A program made the position numbers and the translations under genes. Below the pieces are notes generated by a model. The model ran no database searches and was not told the origin of the DNA. It worked only from the letters and a program-made list of their open reading frames with translations. Positions 61,341-64,000 of a DNA stretch of 64,000 bases are shown here, in pieces. This DNA comes from Akkermansiaceae bacterium (GTDB taxonomy: Bacteria > Verrucomicrobiota > Verrucomicrobiia > Verrucomicrobiales > Akkermansiaceae): assembly GCA_013041925.1 (NCBI GenBank), contig JABDRB010000009.1, positions 162,997 through 226,996 on the forward strand. Direction: 5' to 3'. How positions within the stretch are numbered: position 1 is the first letter of the stretch; each line of letters starts with the position of its first letter.

Positions 61341-61874
61341 ATGCACTACTCTATTCTCCTCCCCATGCTCATTCAACAACTAGACGTTGTTGATGGGCGA
61401 AAAAAAATACAGAAAATTGTTCATATTCTACAATCTGCAGGCGCTCCTTTTGAAGAACGATTTGAATTCGCTTTTTTTGGTCCATACTCAGAGACTCTCA
61501 AAGCTGAACTAGATAGTCTTGATAAATTTGACATTATCAGTGAGGAAATCAGTGGATCATCCTACAAATTCTCAAAAGGTGGGCGTTTTGATCAAGTTGA
61601 AAAATCTGGTATTTTAGCAAACACACCACCTTGGGCTTCTTTCGCCCAAATACTAAACGAAAAATCACCACGAGAGCTCGAAGCTCTTAGCACTGTTTTG
61701 TTCTTAAAAGACAAAGGCTATGAAGATGCAAAATTGCATGAAAAATTTATTGAGCTAAAAAAACATCTGCAAGCCCATCTCGAATGGGCTACAGCTGCAG
61801 GTGACTCAATTCGTGAGCAGCAGATGAATTGGGAAACTTTGCCAACTGCTCTTTCTCAAGAACTCGTTGCCTAG
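61341..61874 (+). CDS. YwgA-like protein
   Basis: 177 aa. KIQKIVHILQSAGAPFEERF and EFAFFGPYSETLKAELDSL match the YwgA-type protein that often accompanies HD-domain genes. Winged-helix-like fold at the N-terminus, helical C-terminus. Likely a partner of the HD protein; function unknown. Confidence 0.65.
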   Translation: MHYSILLPMLIQQLDVVDGRKKIQKIVHILQSAGAPFEERFEFAFFGPYSETLKAELDSLDKFDIISEEISGSSYKFSKGGRFDQVEKSGILANTPPWASFAQILNEKSPRELEALSTVLFLKDKGYEDAKLHEKFIELKKHLQAHLEWATAAGDSIREQQMNWETLPTALSQELVA

Positions 61875-61892
61875 AAGTCAGGTTAACTGGCT

Positions 61893-62003
61893 ATGGCAAA
61901 TAAATTAATCAGTCACACGGCTGGTCTATGGAATACGCATATCAGGGATGAGCTTATTCTTCCTATAATTGAACGACTACCTCTTTTCGATGAGCGGTAT
62001 TGA
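61893..62003 (+). CDS. 36-aa ORF, possibly truncated
   Basis: ATG 61893 to TGA 62001-62003 encodes MANKLISHTAGLWNTHIRDE and ILPIIERLPLFDERY. It starts 18 bp after the YwgA-like gene. The composition is protein-like but no family is recognised; it could be the remnant of a gene cut by element rearrangement. Weak support. Confidence 0.3.
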   Translation: MANKLISHTAGLWNTHIRDELILPIIERLPLFDERY

Positions 62004-62081
62004 AAAATAGTTATAGGTAAACAGTTGGGTGTATTAGATAGGATGCCTCGAAATTTATTTGTTGGTTTCATAAGCTCGATA

Positions 62082-63380
62082 TCATTCCAACAATCCCTGA
62101 CCAATCGAAGGAACTACTCGATTTTTCTGGTCGGCGTAAAAGGCGGAGGTGATGCGAATGTCGCTGTGGCGCAGGTAACGGGAGGCGGCGAAGATGCCTT
62201 CTTCGCTGGCGATGATACTGCCGACCTCTTTGCGGAGTTCGTGGATCGGTTTGATGGAGTCGACCCCGTTCTTTCGGAGCCAGCCACGTAAGAAGTCGAG
62301 GGCTCCTTTGCATCGGTATGAGCGGGTGATGCTGGAGCGTTCTACTTTGCCACGGGATTCGATGACGAAGATTCCGGTCGCCTGTTCTTCGTAGGCCGAG
62401 AAGATTTCTTTCATATCGGCACTCAGGGAGATCTCTCCGGCGGAGTCCTCGCTTTTGAGTTGGTGGTATTCGGTGTCCATGATTGCTAGGATGGAGTTAT
62501 CGAAGTCGAAGGCATCCCAAAGCATGTGATCAATCTCGGAAACACGCAGACCACAGACCAGAGCTAACAGGAGGATCTTGTAGGCTTCCGGGCTGGTGTG
62601 TTTTAGTTCTTTATGGCCGAGCTTGAGGATCTCCTTGGCATCGATCTTACTGCGATAGCGCGTTGATGGTGGTTTCTCCATCGTGACGCCCTCGAAGGGT
62701 AGTGGTGTGGGCAGCTCGACTTCCTGTTCCAGAAAGGGGATCACCTTCTTGGCAAACAAGGACTTTCCATTACGGATCAGGCTGTTGACTGTGATCGTCG
62801 CTTTGCGCCTAGCACTGGCGGTTTTTCCATTGGTGATAAGGAATTGCTGTTTCCAGTTCTGGATTCGCATGGGCGTGAGATTTTTCAGCTCGATGGCATC
62901 GCATTTCTCTCTCCACAAGGTGTTCCCGCAGTCACTCCGTAATGGGAATGCTTCTATATCTTCCAATTGCATCACCCCATAAGCAATCTGCCGGAATGCC
63001 CTGGCATATGCTTCCAGAGACTGGGGTCTGGCAGATGCGTATTTAAGACTCGCCGCAATCAACTCACCGACCGTCTGGCCGAGTGCGGTCGGTTCCTCGA
63101 CTTCTGGGATCGTGTGCGGTTTGTATTCCTCAATGGTGGCATCCCAGCCGTTCTCGACCAGGTAACAATAGATTTTTGCTGCCTTGCTTGCCGCTTGATT
63201 TTTATTGGCGGTATCGAGAGGGAATCGGACACGCTTTTTCCTCCATTCAATACGAACGGAATAGGAGGTATTGACCTTGCCATTTTGGCTAACAGTGAGG
63301 TCGATTTTATTTCTCCAGTGCAGCACACTCGTGCGAGGTGGTTTGGCAGGATGGGCGGAGGATGGGCGTTTTCGTTGCAT
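62082..63380 (-). CDS. int: Tyrosine recombinase, integrase of the island
   Basis: 432 aa. Catalytic R279 (CGLRVSE), the HELRKE segment (H and R of the H-x-x-R box), LRHSDIRIT and Y415 (SAFYADQK) form the complete tyrosine recombinase set. The N-terminal part (residues ~30-200) contains the SAM-like core-binding and arm domains. It lies 145 bp inside the right attachment site, so it catalyses tRNA-Tyr integration. The internal protein at 18411 is a diverged homologue, about half identical by eye. Confidence 0.93.
   Translation of the reverse strand: MQRKRPSSAHPAKPPRTSVLHWRNKIDLTVSQNGKVNTSYSVRIEWRKKRVRFPLDTANKNQAASKAAKIYCYLVENGWDATIEEYKPHTIPEVEEPTALGQTVGELIAASLKYASARPQSLEAYARAFRQIAYGVMQLEDIEAFPLRSDCGNTLWREKCDAIELKNLTPMRIQNWKQQFLITNGKTASARRKATITVNSLIRNGKSLFAKKVIPFLEQEVELPTPLPFEGVTMEKPPSTRYRSKIDAKEILKLGHKELKHTSPEAYKILLLALVCGLRVSEIDHMLWDAFDFDNSILAIMDTEYHQLKSEDSAGEISLSADMKEIFSAYEEQATGIFVIESRGKVERSSITRSYRCKGALDFLRGWLRKNGVDSIKPIHELRKEVGSIIASEEGIFAASRYLRHSDIRITSAFYADQKNRVVPSIGQGLLE
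63347..63372 (+). repeat. 26-bp subterminal repeat, right copy
   Basis: Matches 1754-1779 at 25/26 bases. It overlaps codons 4-12 of the integrase gene (KRPSSAHP on the minus strand). May be a recombinase arm site embedded in the coding sequence. Confidence 0.6.
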
Positions 63381-63524
63381 ATGGTTTGGCGGGGGCTGTC
63401 TTGTCTTGGCGACGATAATGATGCCTCCTAAACCCTATAAATACAAGGATTCCAGCCTTCTCGAAGGCAAAGTGGGGTGCAAATCGAGACTGACTGAGAC
63501 ACCCCCAGACAGCCTGTTTTACAA

Positions 63525-63579
63525 ACTGTAAATCTGCTCACGTAAGTGTACGAAGGTTCGAATCCTTCCCTGCCCACCA
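63525..63579 (+). repeat. Right attachment site, 55-bp tRNA-Tyr 3' fragment
   Basis: Exact copy of 1641-1695, from the anticodon stem to CCA. No 5' half of a tRNA precedes it (TTTTACAA instead), so it is not a functional tRNA. Confidence 0.95.
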
Positions 63580-63588
63580 TTTTCTAAA

Positions 63589-63617
63589 AGACTCGGAGTT
63601 CGCTCCGGGTCTTTTTG
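63589..63617 (+). terminator. Ancestral tRNA-Tyr terminator
   Basis: AGACTCGGAG-TTCG-CTCCGGGTCT (one T-G pair) with UUCG tetraloop, followed by TTTTTG. It lies just beyond the right attachment site, where the terminator of the uninterrupted tRNA-Tyr gene would lie. Confidence 0.9.
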
Positions 63618-63862
63618 TTTCCGGCACAGATGGCGCAGAGCGAGATCCATCCTCCCCTGCCCACCATCACGCCCCAAACGGCTAATCCGCCCCATTTTTC
63701 ATCCCAGATATCGTGTCTTGGAATCCACCTGCTCAAGTATCACTCACTCCCTCAACCCTCTATCCATAGGGGTTGATAGAGCATCCTGCCCACCCCCACA
63801 TCAGGGCGATTGAACCTACCCGTCACCCTGTGCCTGGCATTTTTATTTTGGCATTTTTATTT
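63618..63862. other. Host flank without recognisable gene
   Basis: Contains a 12-bp partial match to the tRNA end (CCCTGCCCACCA, 63655-63666), perhaps a decayed second attachment remnant, and a tandem GGCATTTTTATTTT duplication near 63837-63864. Nothing else supported. Confidence 0.4.
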
Positions 63863-64000
63863 TCCGGCATCCGCAAGCATAGCTCGGTGAAGCTGGACTG
63901 GATTGCCAATGAGTTGCACATGGGAGTGCGAAGCGGCGTGACACGGGCTGAGCAGATGCTTAAAACGAAGTTGAAGAATAACCGGCAGGTTAAGAGGATG
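63863..64000 (+). pseudogene. Fragment resembling the C-terminus of a REP-type transposase
   Basis: An open frame runs off the window end and encodes SSVKLDWIANELHMGVRSGV followed by TRAEQMLKTKLK. The KLxWIAxxLxMG pattern resembles the C-terminal HTH of REP-associated tyrosine transposases of this phylum. No start codon is evident and it begins next to a short tandem duplication, so it may be a 5'-truncated gene. Confidence 0.4.

Larger units (their letters stand above)
1641..63579. mobile_element. Integrative mobilizable genomic island in tRNA-Tyr
   Basis: The boundaries are 55-bp perfect direct repeats: the 3' part of tRNA-Tyr at 1641-1695 and its copy at 63525-63579. A tyrosine recombinase gene lies just inside the right end, reading inward, and a Xis-like HTH gene lies near the left end. 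The cargo includes relaxase, MobC, coupling protein, ArdA, four RND metal-efflux operons, a P-type ATPase and defence-like genes. No VirB4/VirB-type mating-pair genes are present, so transfer would need a helper element. The internal mosaic (AT-rich left part, GC-rich mobilization backbone, second integrase at 18.4 kb) suggests assembly from several sources. Confidence 0.9.

Noticed and set aside
63655..63666. Second partial tRNA-end match (CCCTGCCCACCA) as a third attachment site
   Set aside because: Only 12 bp and without flanking similarity or a nearby integrase; too short to support a tandem element.

Overview
The window looks like a verrucomicrobial (Verrucomicrobia/Planctomycetes-type) chromosome carrying one large integrated mobile element. 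The left host flank holds the 3' end of a gene ending in a DUF1549/DUF1553-type C-terminus, then a DUF1501 gene, a pairing typical of that superphylum. A tRNA-Tyr gene (1610-1695) follows. The last 55 bp of this tRNA are repeated exactly at 63525-63579, next to a tyrosine recombinase gene (62082-63380, minus). Everything between is therefore read as a ~61.9 kb genomic island integrated at the 3' end of tRNA-Tyr. The tRNA terminator that originally followed the gene now lies at 63589-63617, beyond the island.

Layout of the island. (a) 1.7-8.8 kb is AT-rich: a secreted protein with five BamE/SmpA-like repeats, an excisionase-like HTH gene, a TerY-C-like zinc-ribbon protein, an ECF-like sigma factor, a J-domain membrane protein, a VWA-domain protein, an SH3-like protein, a polytopic membrane protein and a small HTH protein. 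(b) 8.8-18.4 kb is a plasmid-like backbone: ardA antirestriction gene with hairpin-rich flanks, a HTH gene, a PIN-like plus HNH nuclease pair, a VirD4-type coupling protein with a separate membrane partner, mobC and a MOBP-type relaxase. No VirB-type secretion genes are present, so the element looks mobilizable rather than self-transmissible. (c) 18.4-55.7 kb is a metal-resistance block: a second, chimeric integrase, four complete tripartite HME-RND efflux systems (one Cus-like, three Czc-like), a ZntA-like P-type ATPase, a short CDF transporter, DUF3347-type copper-binding proteins and several His/Cys-rich periplasmic proteins. (d) 55.7-62 kb is a defence-like cluster: a minus-strand ubiquitin-like operon (multi-ubiquitin-domain protein, DUF6791-ThiF E1, DUF6527) divergent from a sigma factor/small protein/ImmA-IrrE metallopeptidase operon, followed by an HD-domain phosphohydrolase and a YwgA-like protein.

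How the parts fit: integrase, Xis-like protein, relaxase, MobC and coupling protein move the element; ArdA protects incoming DNA from restriction; the RND pumps, ATPase and periplasmic metal binders detoxify Cu/Ag and Zn/Cd/Co/Ni; the Ub-like, ImmA/IrrE, HD and VWA/TerY-C/J-domain clusters look like accessory stress or conflict systems. The most interesting points are the VWA/TerY-C/J-domain/sigma module, the Ub-like operon and its divergent sigma-protease partner separated by a nested inverted repeat, the chimeric integrase made with a 98-bp copy of a HAMP-protein gene, and four RND operons that each have a small metal-ligand-rich leader gene but no recognisable transcriptional regulator. All functions are inferred from sequence reading only; no database search was run.
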